Below are positions 11,501 to 21,510 of a stretch of DNA of 64,000 bases, piece by piece (position 1 is the stretch's first letter; each line of letters opens with the position of its first letter). The notes beneath the pieces were generated by a model. The model worked only from the letters and a program-made list of their open reading frames with translations, made no database searches and was not told where the DNA came from. Position numbers and translations under genes: made by a program. Location: contig NC_069362.1 in assembly GCF_021730395.1 (NCBI RefSeq), forward strand, positions 2,480,001 through 2,544,000, given 5' to 3'. This DNA comes from Mercenaria mercenaria (lineage: Eukaryota > Mollusca > Bivalvia > Venerida > Veneridae).

Positions 11501-14500
11501 AATCAGAGAAATGAAACCAACCTTCAAACTCAAGGAAGTGGTGCTGCCAGTGCTCCGGAGCCATGGACTGGGCCTTTCGGATCCAATCGCTCTCGCAGTC
11601 TTTTTGCAAGCAGCACTTTCCACGGACCTGTGACTTTCAATTTCCACAGTACATCTGTATCGGAAACACTGTCACAAATGTCCACAGTTAACGTAGGCCG
11701 AAGTAATGCAACTGCTGAAGAGTCCGTTTCCAACATGCTCGATTCGCCAGTTGCCACTGCCAGACCATTCAAACGAATAAGAATGATTCCAGAAAGTGAC
11801 AGTGACTAACTGTAACACTCACGACACGAGAGTTTACATATAAGTCCATTTAAAATCCCACTGTTACACTGTTCGTATTGTTTCTCCAGTTATTTGTTCT
11901 AACTGTTTACCGATTGACTGAAGTAAAACAAAATGGCGGACTCGAATTTTGACAAGCGCAAGTGCGCGTATCTGCGCGTATGAATTTCACACATTGTTTG
12001 TTTAAATATATCTGAAGTTACATGAATAAAATTTTTGAAGTACCAAATATATTATTTATATCCCTTACAAATAAATTAATCTCCTTTCTTCTGTTAGACA
12101 AAACACAACCTGGACCAAATTTGTAGAACTATTTGGGACGCATAACACAGCGCTGACAGTCGTAAACAGTGGGGCTCCCTGCGGGGGAATTTTTAAAAAG
12201 TAAAACGATTTTATAAAAGAAACCACTGAATAAGCATGAAATAAACAGAAAATTTGTTTGTTTCGGTGAAAGATCGAAATTTATTTCATCTCGTGAACAT
12301 CACATGTTAATATTTTCACTCGTGGCTTCGCCACTCGTGAAAATATTCATGTGATGTTCACTCGATGAAATAAATTTTCGATCTTACACCGAAACAAACA
12401 AATATCCTCTATATTATTACTTTACACCGGGGTATTGAATATTGGAAAGGAGCATAAATGTGTACATATACTAGAGTTGAAATGAATTAAACTGGCGCGA
12501 TGCGCTCGTTTTTTGTTTGTTTGTTTTTTGTTTTTGCTTTTTTTTCGTTGTTTTTTCGTCAATCTTGTTTTTAAAATTGTTATAATTTTTAACATTTCTC
12601 CTTTAGAAAATAATGCTTGAAAATAGTAATTGCTAATAGAAATTCACCTAGGTCAGGTTCATAAACTTAGATATTCGCCTCATCATTATACAATAACTGA
12701 ATAATAATATTATTGTATTTTACGAAATTATACAAGTGCTAAGGATTTAAACAGTAACTTTTTTTTTCTGATTTGCAACATTAATGATACTGTTTTCGAT
12801 ATGTGGTAACTAATATATTCTCTAACAGTAGATTATATTGAATAACTGTTTTAAAGACATTGAAAGGCAATAGTTTTCAATCTTTCTGTAAGATCGTTTT
12901 AATATATATATTAGTATATTAAGCGGCAGGTCTTGCGTCCATCGTACACAGTTTACTTAGATTTACATATATATGTATATACATATTCTCCTCTGAAACT
13001 ACTGATCAGAATTACACCAAACTTGGTCTGAAACACCATGACATTGTCCTCTCTCAAGTTTCCTAACTGGTTCCGCTTTACACCTTTTAGATACCACTAC
13101 AGCTAAAATAAAAAAAAACAGCTATAAAAGACTTCTCATAATCCGCTTAATACATCTACATGGAGCTTTGTCTGAATCCTCTCCCATTTTCCTTCAAATG
13201 AGAAGGCGTGGTTCTCTTTTAAGAACCGCTGAAGATAAAAATAGAAAACCATTTTAACGATATCTTTCTCGTGAACCGCTTGATGGATCAAACATGTTCT
13301 GTGTCGTCATAATAATTGTATTTGTTCAGGGTAGGGTCCTCCAGAGCTAAAATAGTAATACTTATCCGTTATTTGTTCTCGCGAACAGCTTGATGGATCT
13401 ACACCAGTCTTGGTCTAAAGGCATTATTATAAGGTACCCCTACCTTTTAGTGGTCACTACAGCTAAAAATAGAATTTCATTTCATTCTCTCTGCTCATGA
13501 ACAGTTGTATCGATCTTTATAAAACTCGGTCTATATATACATCGTCATCTCAGAGCTTCCTCAATCTTACCAAATTTGTTTATATGAAGGCACTTGTCCT
13601 CTTTGAGGGGCCCCTAGCGCTAGAAATAGAAGTACGTTTAAACAACTTTTTTTCATGAATAGCTTGAAAATATAAATAACTTTAAACAACAAATCGTCAT
13701 GAAGTGCTTGCTTAAAACGCATCAAACTTGGTCTGTAGCATTCTTATAAAAGTCCTCATTCATTTTTTTTGGCGTGGGGTGGGGTAGGTGGGTGGAGGAG
13801 TGGGGTATTCTTATTTCCAGAGAGCTAAAAATGACTTTAAATCCCTTTTCCCTTTGAACTGCTTGGCGGATCTTCATGAAACTCGGTCTGTAGTATCCTC
13901 GAAAGGTCCTCTCAAATTTGTTCAAGTGGGGACACTTTACTTGTTTTATGATTGTATGCAAAACAAATATTAAACAATGAAATGATTTTCAGACCAAGTC
14001 TGCCAGAAATGAAATTCTCCATCAAGCTACACTCCAAGTAACAGAAGAACAATTAACTGCCTATATAGATACCATGATAGAAGCGCTTGAAGACAAGAAG
14101 CTGAAGGAAGATGCACGTTCTAAGACGGCAATTGAAAAGTTAAAGCAGGTACAAATATAACCAATTATTTATGGTGTACATGTATAAATACAATTTAGTG
14201 CTAAAAATATGGACAACACACACGTATATAAATACTTTCATAAGTTTATGCGTCAATAGTGTCTCTTGATGCGTACAATTTCTGTTAATTTTCTGTATCG
14301 TATTATCAATGTTCTTTTGCTCAATTAGATAATTATTTATAAAGCTTTGAACTTGTAAATTTGAGACAGGGTTTTATTATATCTAAGGTTGTTATGAAGA
14401 CAAATAACAGCTCGTGAGATTTGCTTCAGATGTTTATTTATGTTTATTTATGTTTATTTAACAATTTCTCATTTTGGCCCCTAAACTATCAGTATCATAA

Positions 14501-17500
14501 TATCAATCTATTGTATGAATCACTATTGTTAGGTATACGATAACTAAAAGGTAATAGGTATAGAACAACTAAATCAATAGTCCTTGACTACCTTAGACAC
14601 TACACTCCTCCCTACCTTGAATGAAATCTTCACAACAGAGTAACAATCATGTGTCATTAAAATGTCCTAAACACAGTTATAAACATCTGTATATATATTA
14701 GTAAAATCAATGGAGCTAGTACTTAAATTTTTAAATGGATATACATGTATACTTAGTTTTAAAAAAATCAAATACAAAATACACTCACATGTTTAGAAAC
14801 CATTAATATGTACTAAGAAAACTGTACCAACATAAAATGAAATGAAAATCCAGTGCAAATTCCAAAATAATACCTAAACTTAAAGACTTAGCATCTTAAC
14901 AAAAAAACAAACAAAACTTGAAATTACAAGTGACTAGATAGAATGACTAGAATCTAAAATTAAGTCTTTATACTGAATGGAAAATACAAATACACCTAAA
15001 CATATATCAAAAATATTAAAATAATCAACCCTTAAAATGTCAATCTTTCAAAGAAAAATTCTAGTTCTTTTGATCCAAAAGTTACATCAAAATCTACTTC
15101 TTTAAAACATAGTCTTTGTACTTTTGAGGCATTCCAGCAGACCGTGGTGGGTTCCTTCTCGGAGCTGGTACCTCAGGGCTTGGACTGTTAACTGGTGATG
15201 GAGTCCCTGATTCTGAAACAGAACGGGAACTAGGGGTTTGATGCAAAGTGGGAGTTTCGCTTTCTTTACTCTGCGTCTGCATCGGACTAAAAGCTGAGCG
15301 AGAACCAGAAACTGGGCTGCGTGAAGACATAAGTCTGCTTGAGTCAGGAGTCTGGCTCGAGTCCAGTCCCTGCTCTTCCTCTTCTTCCGGCAAAGTCTCC
15401 ACTTTAACAGGCCTGAAATATGAAGAGTTGCGCGTAAGAAAATGGCCATTGCGCTCGGCTGTGACCATACTACCATGCTTTTGTACAACTGTGTAGGGGT
15501 CAGGGTTGTACGGTGGAGTAAGTTTGTTCAACTTACGCTGTTTGACCAACACGTGGTCACCAGGGGCAATTGAAGATTGCACGGTATGGCGTTTCTTGTC
15601 GGCATATTCTTTCATTTTGCCTTTAGATTTTGTGTCATTCTGTGTTGCACGGTCTGAAATAGAAACTGGGTCAGATTTTGGAATATCAGGAAGTCCAATG
15701 TTCATTTTTCGACCTGTGAGGGCCTCAAACGGAGACACTTGCGTGGCACTGTGAGGAGTAGCTCTATAGTGCATCAGAAAACTACTGAGTTCAACCTTCC
15801 AGTCTCGGTTACTTGCAACAGAAGCTCGGACAAATTTGTTCAGAACACCCATAAAACGCTCAACACCACCATTAGCCTCTAGCTTCGTCGAGCACCTTTT
15901 GTAATTTGTAATTGTCCCTTAGTGCGCGTCTCCTGATATGCGATGATGTACATCCCTGAACAATTTGTGAAAGAATCTCCCTGTCTATGTCATGGAAATC
16001 ACCAGTACTTGCCAGATTCCTCAAACGAGTATAATACGAGTCAATAGTTTCACCTACATTTTGTGCCGCTTTTCTAAATTTGAAGACTTCATATGCTGTG
16101 TTTTGTTTCGGTGTGAAGTATTCCGTGAAAGACTCTTTCAGTTTTGCATACTCGTTTGGCACATCTGCCTCAGCTACCTGTAGCGTAGCACCGATGCCTT
16201 TCTTTTCATCAGTGAAGCTGTCATATATATCGTAAGTGTCCTCTCCGATATAATGTAATAATAGGGCTTTTTTCGTTTGTCGTTATTAATGTCAAGCGCA
16301 CATAACATGTTCTCAAACTTATCAATCCATTTCTTCCATCGAGTACCCGCTGATTGTTCATTCTTTGACACTTGAAACGGAGGAAATGTTGGCAAACTTG
16401 TTGCCATTTTGTGAATGTCCGTTATCCTCGTTGCCAGATATTATATCTAAGGTTGTTATGAAGACAAATAACAGCTCGTGAGATTTGCTTCAGATGTTTA
16501 TTTATTTTTATTTAACAATTTCTCATTTTGGCTCCAAAACTGTCGGTATCATAATAACAATCTATTGTATGAATCACTATTGTTAGGTATACGGTAACTA
16601 AAAAGTAATAGGTATGGAACAACTAAATCAATAGTCCTTGACTACCTTAGACACTATAGGTTTTTTCAGAACTTTATAGTTAGGCTACTTTGCTTGCCTG
16701 CTTTTTATTTCAACTGTTTTTCTTTTCAGCTGAAGGATAGAGCACTTTCAGTTAGTACTTTTGAGGAGTTTGAGGTGCGAAGCGAGGCACTAAAAGCGAT
16801 CGACGAGAAGAGACAAGAGGTACTGGAAATAATAGAGGACAAAAAACAAGATGCTATTGGCGTTATTGAAGAAAAGAAAGAGGTTGATAGGCTTACTACA
16901 CAATATAACCAGATAAAGGAAAGTTTAGACAACTTCATGTCATCAACGTCAAGTGACATACAAAGTTTAAACAGTCGACAAGATGATCTTGTAGAAAGTT
17001 TGGAAGGTGTAAAAGGAGTGCAACAGGTTTAAACATTTGCTTACTTATGCAACAATATATAAAGTGCTGTTTCTGTGTCAAATAAAGATATTGCAATTTC
17101 TGAAACGCGTACTAAGATTGTGTTGATGGACATTTTACTGTAGCACTAACATAAAAATCATAAATAAATATTTTTTAATATTTCAGGGGGTTGGAAGAAG
17201 ATTAGCCGATTTAGAATCTTTAGAGAAGATGCGTAAACTAAAATATCATGTGCTTAAAAAACGTGCAGGTAACATTCTTCTTTTTGATGTACCAAACTTT
17301 AAAACATTGAAATAGTTTTTTTAACTTAAAAATACGTGTTGTTAGCCTTCGTGTAAAAATACCGCTCGGTTCATTTTGCCAAATTGTTTATTTTTACGCA
17401 GTTGTAAACTATAATCTTTTATTATTAAGGAAATACAATTTACAATCGAAGTAATGAACTAAAATGAACTGCATTTAATGAAACTATATTTAAATCCCTT

Positions 17501-20500
17501 TTAATCACATTCATAACGTTCCGTTAGCTTACGTTACTGTCTCACGTCGTCTTATATATTTTATTGTATATCTTTAAGTTATGTAAAAAATACGGTTTTG
17601 TATTTCACAACAAAATATGAACAGGCTAATTGCACTATGCTGATATCCAATTGCTATCACGCATGTGTCTGGGCTTCTTTCATGAATATTCACGACCCGG
17701 TTCTATAAATAGTTCAAACAAAAGATAGACGAAATTCTCCGTCACGACCTTTCTAACATTCTGCCCAGTTCTGGTCATAAAAGTGCAAACTCTTGATAAC
17801 GAAATTACTTTCCTATTCATTTTAGCTCGCCCGTCCGTCCACAATTTTTTGTGAACACGATAGAGATCTGATTTTGCAATCGATTTTAAATCAAACGTGC
17901 ACACAACTTGTACTGGCATAATATCTCGATTCTTTTCGAAAACTGGCCAGATCCCATAATGAATTCTAGAGTTATGGCCTCTTATATGGCCCTTTAAGGG
18001 GCCAAAATTTGATATTTTGGCACGTGAACATGATAAAGGCCACATTTTAAAATCGGTTTTAATTAAACTTGCATACAAATTGTATTGGCATAATATCTCG
18101 GTTCCATTTGAAAACTGGTCAGATCCCATCATGGGTTTCAGAGTTATGGCCCCTTAAAGGAACAAAATTTGCTACTATGGCTTTTGCAGCCATATAGAGA
18201 CTTCATTTATGGTTTGATTGATACAAACTTGCAAAATATCTTTAACAACAATAGATCTTGGATTTCATGATGAATCCATCAGATCCAATCATAGGTTCCG
18301 GAGTTATGGCACCTGATTGACCCCTCAAAGAGCCAATATTTGTTATTCTTTACCTTATGAACACGATAGAAGTGATATTCGATTTTAACCATACTTACAA
18401 ACAACAGAAGCCCCAGTAAAATCTCGGTTCCTTTCGAAAACCGGCTAGATTCCATCATGGGTTCTAGAGTTACTGCCCCTGAAATTTTCTATTTTGGAAC
18501 TTTCAGCCATATAGAGGTTTCATTTAGGCTTTGATTTGATACAGACTTGGTCAGAACGTATATCTTGATAATTGCAAGCCTAGGCTAAGTTCGAAACTGG
18601 GTCATGTGACTTCAAATACTATGTCACCCGCTCAAATCAAAGCAAAAACTTGTTAACACTGTAGAGGCCACATTTATGGCCCTATCTTCATAAACTTGGT
18701 CAAATTGTTTATCTTTCAATAGTGCACATGAACTTAAACGATCATAACTATTAGGGAGGTTATAAGAATAGTGGACGCAATAAAACTTTATTCTATTTTA
18801 ATCTATTAAAACCTGTTGCTAATACATGATATCACAATAGTCGAAATACGAGTAACATTGTATTATTATTGTTCATAACAAAAATGTGCCAGCCGGAAAA
18901 TTTATCATGACCAAAGCCAATAATAGTATGACTCTTTAAGTCTTATCCCTTTATCATGCTATATGTGTATATATTATAATGCAGTACATCGAGAGAGAAA
19001 AATATTCGTAACAAAACAACAGTAGATTAATCAACATTACTCTTTTCCGTCCACCATATTGTTTTCACACACTCTGGATACGAACTGATAATGACTTCAG
19101 TTTTTTTCTCGTACGCTTTAAAATTCATTTGTGCTATATACAGGCTTTGACTCTTAGACTATCAAAATGCTCTACAAAAGTAATGCAAACTTTCAAAGTC
19201 ACTGATGCAAGTTCCAAATTAGATTTTTTAATGTAATTGTACAAAAATTGATGACAATACATTTTTTATGTTTTTTATAGATTTTAAGGCTGACCTCGTG
19301 GCTTTCTACAGACAAAATCATGGTACGCTACCGCTTGCACCACTGGTTAAGGAATATGATGCCCCGATACTTGACTTTTACGTTAAACCATCGTTTAAGC
19401 TAGCTGACCATATGGTGGAAGAAAACAGCGATCAAAATAAATCGATTCCTTTTCATTCTTACCGAAAGATTTTCTTCGAGGAAACACGACAATGCAAACA
19501 TATTTACATAACTTCACCAGCGGGGATGGGCAAAACATCATTTGTGAACCATCTTGTTATGACATGGTGTCATGCACACCAACCAAGAAAGGAAGATGAG
19601 AAACATTTTGAAGAATATAGAGACGATGTGGAGTTGATGAAAAGCTTTGAATTCATTTTTCTTCTTGCGTTAAGAGATGCACCCGAGGAGGATTGTGAAG
19701 TTGACGCAATGATACAAAACCAAATCATGATAGATCTAACAAACAGTCATTGTTACGATGAAAATTTCCTGAAAGAAATACTAGCAAAAGAAACATGCCT
19801 CATTATCCTAGACGGACTGGATGAATGGTCTCATCCTGTGACGAAAACCGTGGCATGTCGATGTCAGAAAAACAAGTCAATACCCCGTCTGATTGTTAGG
19901 GAAAATTGCACAGTTTTGACAACAACGCGACCTTGGAAGCTTACCAAAGCCGGTATAAGTGATGCTAGCATAGATAAACACGTAGAAATGACGGAAATGT
20001 CGGTTTCATCTTATGACAAACTGGTAGACGATGTTCTTAGCTTCATGAATGCTAGATATAACAAAAATAAACAACCGAAAGATTTCAAGGATGAAATATT
20101 AAAAACAGATCTCAATAAGCTTGAAAGAATACCATTGGTACTTATGCAGCTTCTATGCCTTTGGTTTGATGGCAAGCCGGTTGGGAGTTCGCGATGCGCA
20201 ATATTTGCAAACATGTTAGAATTACTTTTTAGACGTGTTGAATCAACAGATGCTGAAATAATGGAAAGCGATAGGACAGACGTTGCTACAGGTAAAACAA
20301 TACCGACATGTTTCATTGGTAATCATCACTGCATGGGAAAGTATGTTTTGTTACGCTCATTAGGTGCAATGTCGTTTGATGCACTTTTTTCCGACAAAGA
20401 AAATCCTCATCTTGTGTTTGATAATGATATTACGTTAAACTATTTGTCAAAAAGTGAACTGCAGTTTTGCTTGAAGGCCGGAATACTAACACAGAGTAGA

Positions 20501-21494
20501 TCTCGCGCCACAGTGTCAGCGAGACAGTCAAAGACGTGGTTCATTCACAAGACGTATCAGGAATTTTTGGCTGCTCTGTACATATCCACAAGTACAGAAA
20601 TGGCTGAAAAATTGTCCAAACAACTGTTTACGGCGTTAAATTCACTGCAGGATTTCATAGACATGTCGTTTTTCTTCGTATTTTTATACGGTTTATGCCC
20701 AGCTGATATATGTGTTGGCATTTCAGAAAAAATCGAATTTGTTGTTGAACGCACAGAAGAGATTCAAATACACAGAACATCATTGAAATCTGCATACTTA
20801 CACTCTTCTGTGGGACCCCGTTGTATGCGTTTAGTTTACTTCCTGGTTGAATGTGCAAGTGAGAGAAAAGACAATAATTCACACCTTGGGATTATACCAC
20901 TGAAAGACTTTTTCCTTCTGGAGGATGTCCGGTTAATGGATACAGTCAATGAAATTATTAAATCGAAAATGTACTGCATTAAGTCAATATTCTGGGTAAC
21001 TCAAGCATTCCTGGATTCAATCGACGTTAATAACATACATTCTGTACAAAATATAGCACTTTCTGCAGATGTCAATGCGGACAGTGTCCGCACGATAATT
21101 ATCAAACTCTCTTGCCACGTTAAACGCGATTGAAATGCCAGCATCTTGTTTAGGTGTAGCGTTTGATATGTTGAAGAAGGTAGTACACCTTCAGGCTTTA
21201 GACCTGTATCAGTCGACACTACCTCACGATGAACTTTTCCAACTTTATTCCTGGATTTCTCAATCAACAAAATTAAAGCAAATTGAGCTGTCCAGTTTAA
21301 TTTGCTGTGACCACAGTTCAAACAGAAGCAGCTGTTGCGACCTCTTGATTGATTTGTCTCTACATGAACAGTTGGAGTTCCTCAAATTAGAATTGTTGGA
21401 CGTCGATACAGTTGTAATTTGCCGAGCAGTCCCCAAAACATGTAATTTAAAAAGACTGAAGACCAAGACCTCAGTTTATATATCTTTAAGATGA
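5026..21494 (+). CDS. NLR-like NACHT protein, mollusc type (multi-exon, frame-shifted at the 3' end)
   Basis: I assemble five exons: 5026-5583, 13993-14148, 16730-17026, 17187-17268 and 19281 onward. All junctions are GT-AG and the phases agree (0, 0, 0, 1). In order the product has a Cys-rich N-terminal module (residues 1-186), a long charged helical/coiled-coil region (about 187-365), and a NACHT NTPase with Walker A GMGKT near residue 448 and Walker B IILDGLDEW. A helical region with the NACHT-associated HKTYQEFLAALY motif follows, then the start of an LRR-like region. Such proteins are expanded in bivalves as putative cytosolic immune receptors; that role is inferred from the family. The NACHT frame ends at TGA 21131-21133, while LRR-like sequence continues in another frame to 21494. 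This implies one frame shift near 21100 from mutation or sequence error. Introns 1 and 2 carry large insertions. Confidence 0.8.
5584..6691. other. intron 1 of the NLR gene, first part
   Basis: It starts with a poly-C run at about 5652-5678. A dispersed intron repeat with 'GGGCAATAACTC'-type words follows (about 5910-6290), then the upstream region of the nested recombinase gene. Short frames here are spurious. Confidence 0.5.
5650..5679 (+). repeat. poly-C homopolymer run
   Basis: About 27 consecutive cytosines directly after the exon 1 donor region. Such runs form G-quadruplex or i-motif structures and are prone to sequencing length error. Confidence 0.9.
6692..7424 (+). CDS. recombinase gene exon 1 (one frame shift)
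   Basis: Starts at ATG 6692 (MSVEELDPEVLNDIF). The region up to YEPTTLR near 7014 is in one frame, and SSVDRYLKASDSN onward is in another. The break lies in a short G run and ends the first frame at TAA 7022-7024. The second part carries FGMRTGKE with the catalytic Arg at about 7285. The donor is ATTAG|GTACGT. Confidence 0.75.
6692..11809 (+). CDS. Crypton-derived tyrosine recombinase, KIAA1958/ZMYM-like, nested in the NLR intron
   Basis: Three exons: 6692-7424, 9113-9361 and 11350-11809. All are GT-AG and in agreeing phase (each junction splits an AG|N codon), giving about 480 residues. The core resembles the recombinase-like domain shared by KIAA1958, QRICH1 and ZMYM2, which is derived from Crypton transposons. 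Visible are GLGNKPRAA, FGMRTGKECRDLCWGDI (first catalytic Arg), PYSSRKHLVQTL, ISGHKNVNSINNYSK (second His and the nucleophile Tyr), and a C-terminal FHGPVTFNFH tail. The usual first His of the His-x-x-Arg motif is Tyr here. A one-base frame shift near 7015 interrupts exon 1. It lies on the same strand as the host NLR gene and wholly inside its intron 1. DNA binding or recombinase activity is inferred from the family only. Confidence 0.8.
7480..7655. mobile_element. palindromic MITE, copy 1
   Basis: An imperfect inverted repeat of about 176 bp centred near 7567. CATGTGATAA at the left meets TCATCACATG at the right, and the centre is GCGAGGCTCTGCCGAGCATT. It has no coding capacity. Confidence 0.75.
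8215..8675. mobile_element. TIR element inserted in the palindromic MITE (TTAA or TA target)
   Basis: 461 bp with inverted ends AGGCACTGACCTCCAGAT and AGGGACTGGCCTCCAGAT, flanked by TTAA at 8211-8214 and 8676-8679. Comparison with MITE copy 1 shows the empty site contains one TTAA. TTAA suggests a piggyBac-type target, but a TA duplication cannot be excluded because TTAA is palindromic. The interior holds a - strand tRNA-like segment at about 8345-8430. A diverged right half of the same family is at 54085-54225. Confidence 0.75.
8345..8430 (-). repeat. tRNA-like segment inside the TIR element
   Basis: On the - strand the B-box-like GGGGTTCGATTGCCGAG is preceded by an A-box-like TAGCTTTATTGGTTACGA at tRNA spacing. 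No reliable cloverleaf is seen. Confidence 0.45.
8883..8954 (-). tRNA. tRNA-like sequence (possible pseudogene)
   Basis: On the - strand a 7-bp acceptor-like pair ATCCAAA/TTTGGAT encloses a D-arm-like GTCTAGCGGAAGGAC. There is a weak anticodon arm and a good T arm, CTGGG-TTCGAAT-CCCAG. The anticodon stem relies on G-U pairs and its loop is one base short, so I favour a tRNA pseudogene or a SINE head over a working tRNA. Confidence 0.45.
9113..9361 (+). CDS. recombinase gene exon 2
   Basis: 83 codons' worth between an acceptor TACTTCAG and a donor TACAG|GTGTGC. It reads GTKPKAYATADAQRDPVHLY, then PLGINKLYNIMRDMKAEAGI, the middle of the recombinase domain. The phase fits both neighbours. Confidence 0.75.
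10319..10484. mobile_element. palindromic MITE
   Basis: AATAAGTTCCCAAACATGG at the left pairs with the inverse of CACTTGGGAACTTGTTATT at the right. The arms share TTATCGTAGAATAAC and TTCTTATGCG. About 166 bp with a loop of about 50 bp. Confidence 0.7.
10599..10763. mobile_element. palindromic MITE
   Basis: Left arm AATATATCTCATCGGTGATTTG, right arm CAAATCACTAAATGAGATGTATT, with GAATAAATCA/TGATTTATTC inside. No coding frame. Confidence 0.65.
10764..11186. repeat. inverted repeat pair ATTCTAACACG ... CGTGTTAGAAT
   Basis: The outer words ATTCTAACACG (about 10765) and CGTGTTAGAAT (about 11174) face each other. An inner pair, TTTACCAGTACGCAC near 10802 and GTGCGTACCAGTAAAG near 10965, does the same. 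It may be two nested non-autonomous elements. Confidence 0.5.
11350..11809 (+). CDS. recombinase gene exon 3, catalytic C terminus
   Basis: Acceptor TTTTTTTCAG at 11349. The exon carries SSRKHLVQTLNDAGVP, the GHK motif and the candidate nucleophile Tyr (codon about 11450). A Ser-rich tail follows, ending PFKRIRMIPESDSD and TAA at 11807-11809. Confidence 0.8.
12249..12404. mobile_element. palindromic MITE
   Basis: Near-perfect inverted repeat. AATTTGTTTGTTTCGGTG at the left pairs with CACCGAAACAAACAAAT at the right. The arms continue through GATCGAAA(A)TTTATTTCATC and ATCACATG to a centre CGTGGCTTCGCCACG. Confidence 0.8.
12950..13960. repeat. diverged tandem repeat, unit about 110-150 bp
   Basis: Recurring words are GCTTGATGGATC, AACTTGGTCTG, GTCCTCTC and CACTACAGCTAAAA. 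At least five diverged units can be followed. I know this repeat type from introns of many bivalve genes. Frames across it, including one of 79 aa, are not genes. Confidence 0.65.
13993..14148 (+). CDS. NLR-like gene exon 2
   Basis: 52 codons between acceptor GATTTTCAG and donor AAGCAG|GTACAA, phase 0 on both sides. It reads TKSARNEILHQATLQVTEEQ and ends KTAIEKLKQ. The sequence is charged and helical, the start of the coiled-coil linker. Confidence 0.8.
14375..14604 (-). repeat. LTR (3' LTR of the - strand element)
   Basis: Direct repeat partner of 16439-16658, slightly longer because it holds extra copies of a 12-bp TGTTTATTTA unit. Confidence 0.85.
16439..16658 (-). repeat. LTR (5' LTR of the - strand element)
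   Basis: Direct repeat partner of 14375-14604. A primer-binding-site-like TGGCAACGAG follows it on the - strand. Confidence 0.85.
16730..17026 (+). CDS. NLR-like gene exon 3: coiled coil
   Basis: 99 codons between acceptor TTCTTTTCAG and donor CAACAG|GTTTAA, phase 0. It is rich in Glu/Lys/Asp with heptad-like runs such as ALKAIDEKRQEVLEIIEDKK. It ends with NSRQDDLVESLEGVKGVQQ. Confidence 0.8.
17187..17268 (+). CDS. NLR-like gene exon 4
   Basis: 82 bp between acceptor ATATTTCAG and donor GCAG|GTAACA. It reads GVGRRLADLESLEKMRKLKY and leaves one base, which joins AT of exon 5 to give Asp. The short size and phase are consistent with both neighbours. Confidence 0.75.
17269..19280. other. intron 4 of the NLR gene
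   Basis: 17690-18740 is a tandem intron repeat (separate entry). The rest is AT-rich with no feature I recognise. Confidence 0.5.
17690..18740. repeat. diverged tandem repeat, unit about 150 bp
   Basis: Recurring words are GAGTTATGGCCCCT, CATAATATCTCG, GAAAACTGG and AGATCCCAT. Five or six diverged units follow one another. A - strand open frame of 150 aa here is a product of the repeat, not a gene. Confidence 0.7.
19281..21133 (+). CDS. NLR-like gene exon 5: NACHT NTPase
   Basis: Acceptor TTTTTTATAG at 19280. The exon stays open for 618 codons. Walker A SPAGMGKTSF lies at about 19514-19543 and Walker B LIILDGLDEW at about 19798-19830. An ETRQCKHIYIT strand precedes the P-loop, and HKTYQEFLAALYI near 20546-20580 matches the NACHT-associated helical region. 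NACHT ATPases oligomerise on nucleotide exchange in known NLRs; that this one does is inference. The frame closes with TGA at 21131-21133, just where LRR-like sequence in another frame takes over. Confidence 0.85.
21099..21494 (+). CDS. LRR-like continuation in a shifted frame
   Basis: The frame reads SLATLNAIEMPASCLG, then LQALDLYQSTLPHDELFQLY, then LKQIELSSL and LEFLKLELLDVDTV: regular Leu spacing typical of leucine-rich repeats after a NACHT region. It overlaps the end of the NACHT frame, so one base has been gained or lost near 21100. The frame closes at 21494 just before a TIR element. The rest of the gene is not visible. Confidence 0.6.
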   Translation, partial: LSNSLATLNAIEMPASCLGVAFDMLKKVVHLQALDLYQSTLPHDELFQLYSWISQSTKLKQIELSSLICCDHSSNRSSCCDLLIDLSLHEQLEFLKLELLDVDTVVICRAVPKTCNLKRLKTKTSVYISLR

Positions 21495-21510
21495 CAACAA
21501 AACTAATTAC

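Larger units (their letters stand above)
11810..13992. other. end of NLR intron 1: MITE and tandem intron repeat
   Basis: Contains the palindromic MITE 12249-12404 and a run of diverged repeats of about 140 bp from about 12950 to 13960. Nothing coding is seen before exon 2 at 13993. Confidence 0.6.
14375..16658 (-). mobile_element. Ty3/gypsy-like LTR retrotransposon, broken, in NLR intron 2
   Basis: Direct repeats at 14375-14604 and 16439-16658 are the LTRs, about 96% identical by eye, which points to a moderately old insertion. On the - strand a gag-like part lies next to the upper LTR (about 16407-15872). An integrase C-terminal part lies at 15852-15094, next to a purine-rich tract at the lower LTR. 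The element is much shorter than a complete one and is broken, with at least two breaks. It sits between exons 2 and 3 in antisense to the host gene. Confidence 0.85.

Noticed and set aside
11375-11772. - strand frames opposite recombinase exon 3
   Set aside because: Shadows of the + strand coding exon, with no similarity of their own.
17680-18132. 150-codon - strand open frame
   Set aside because: It runs through diverged tandem units and repeats its own words (FEKNRDIMPV / FSNGTEILCQ). It is an effect of the repeat.
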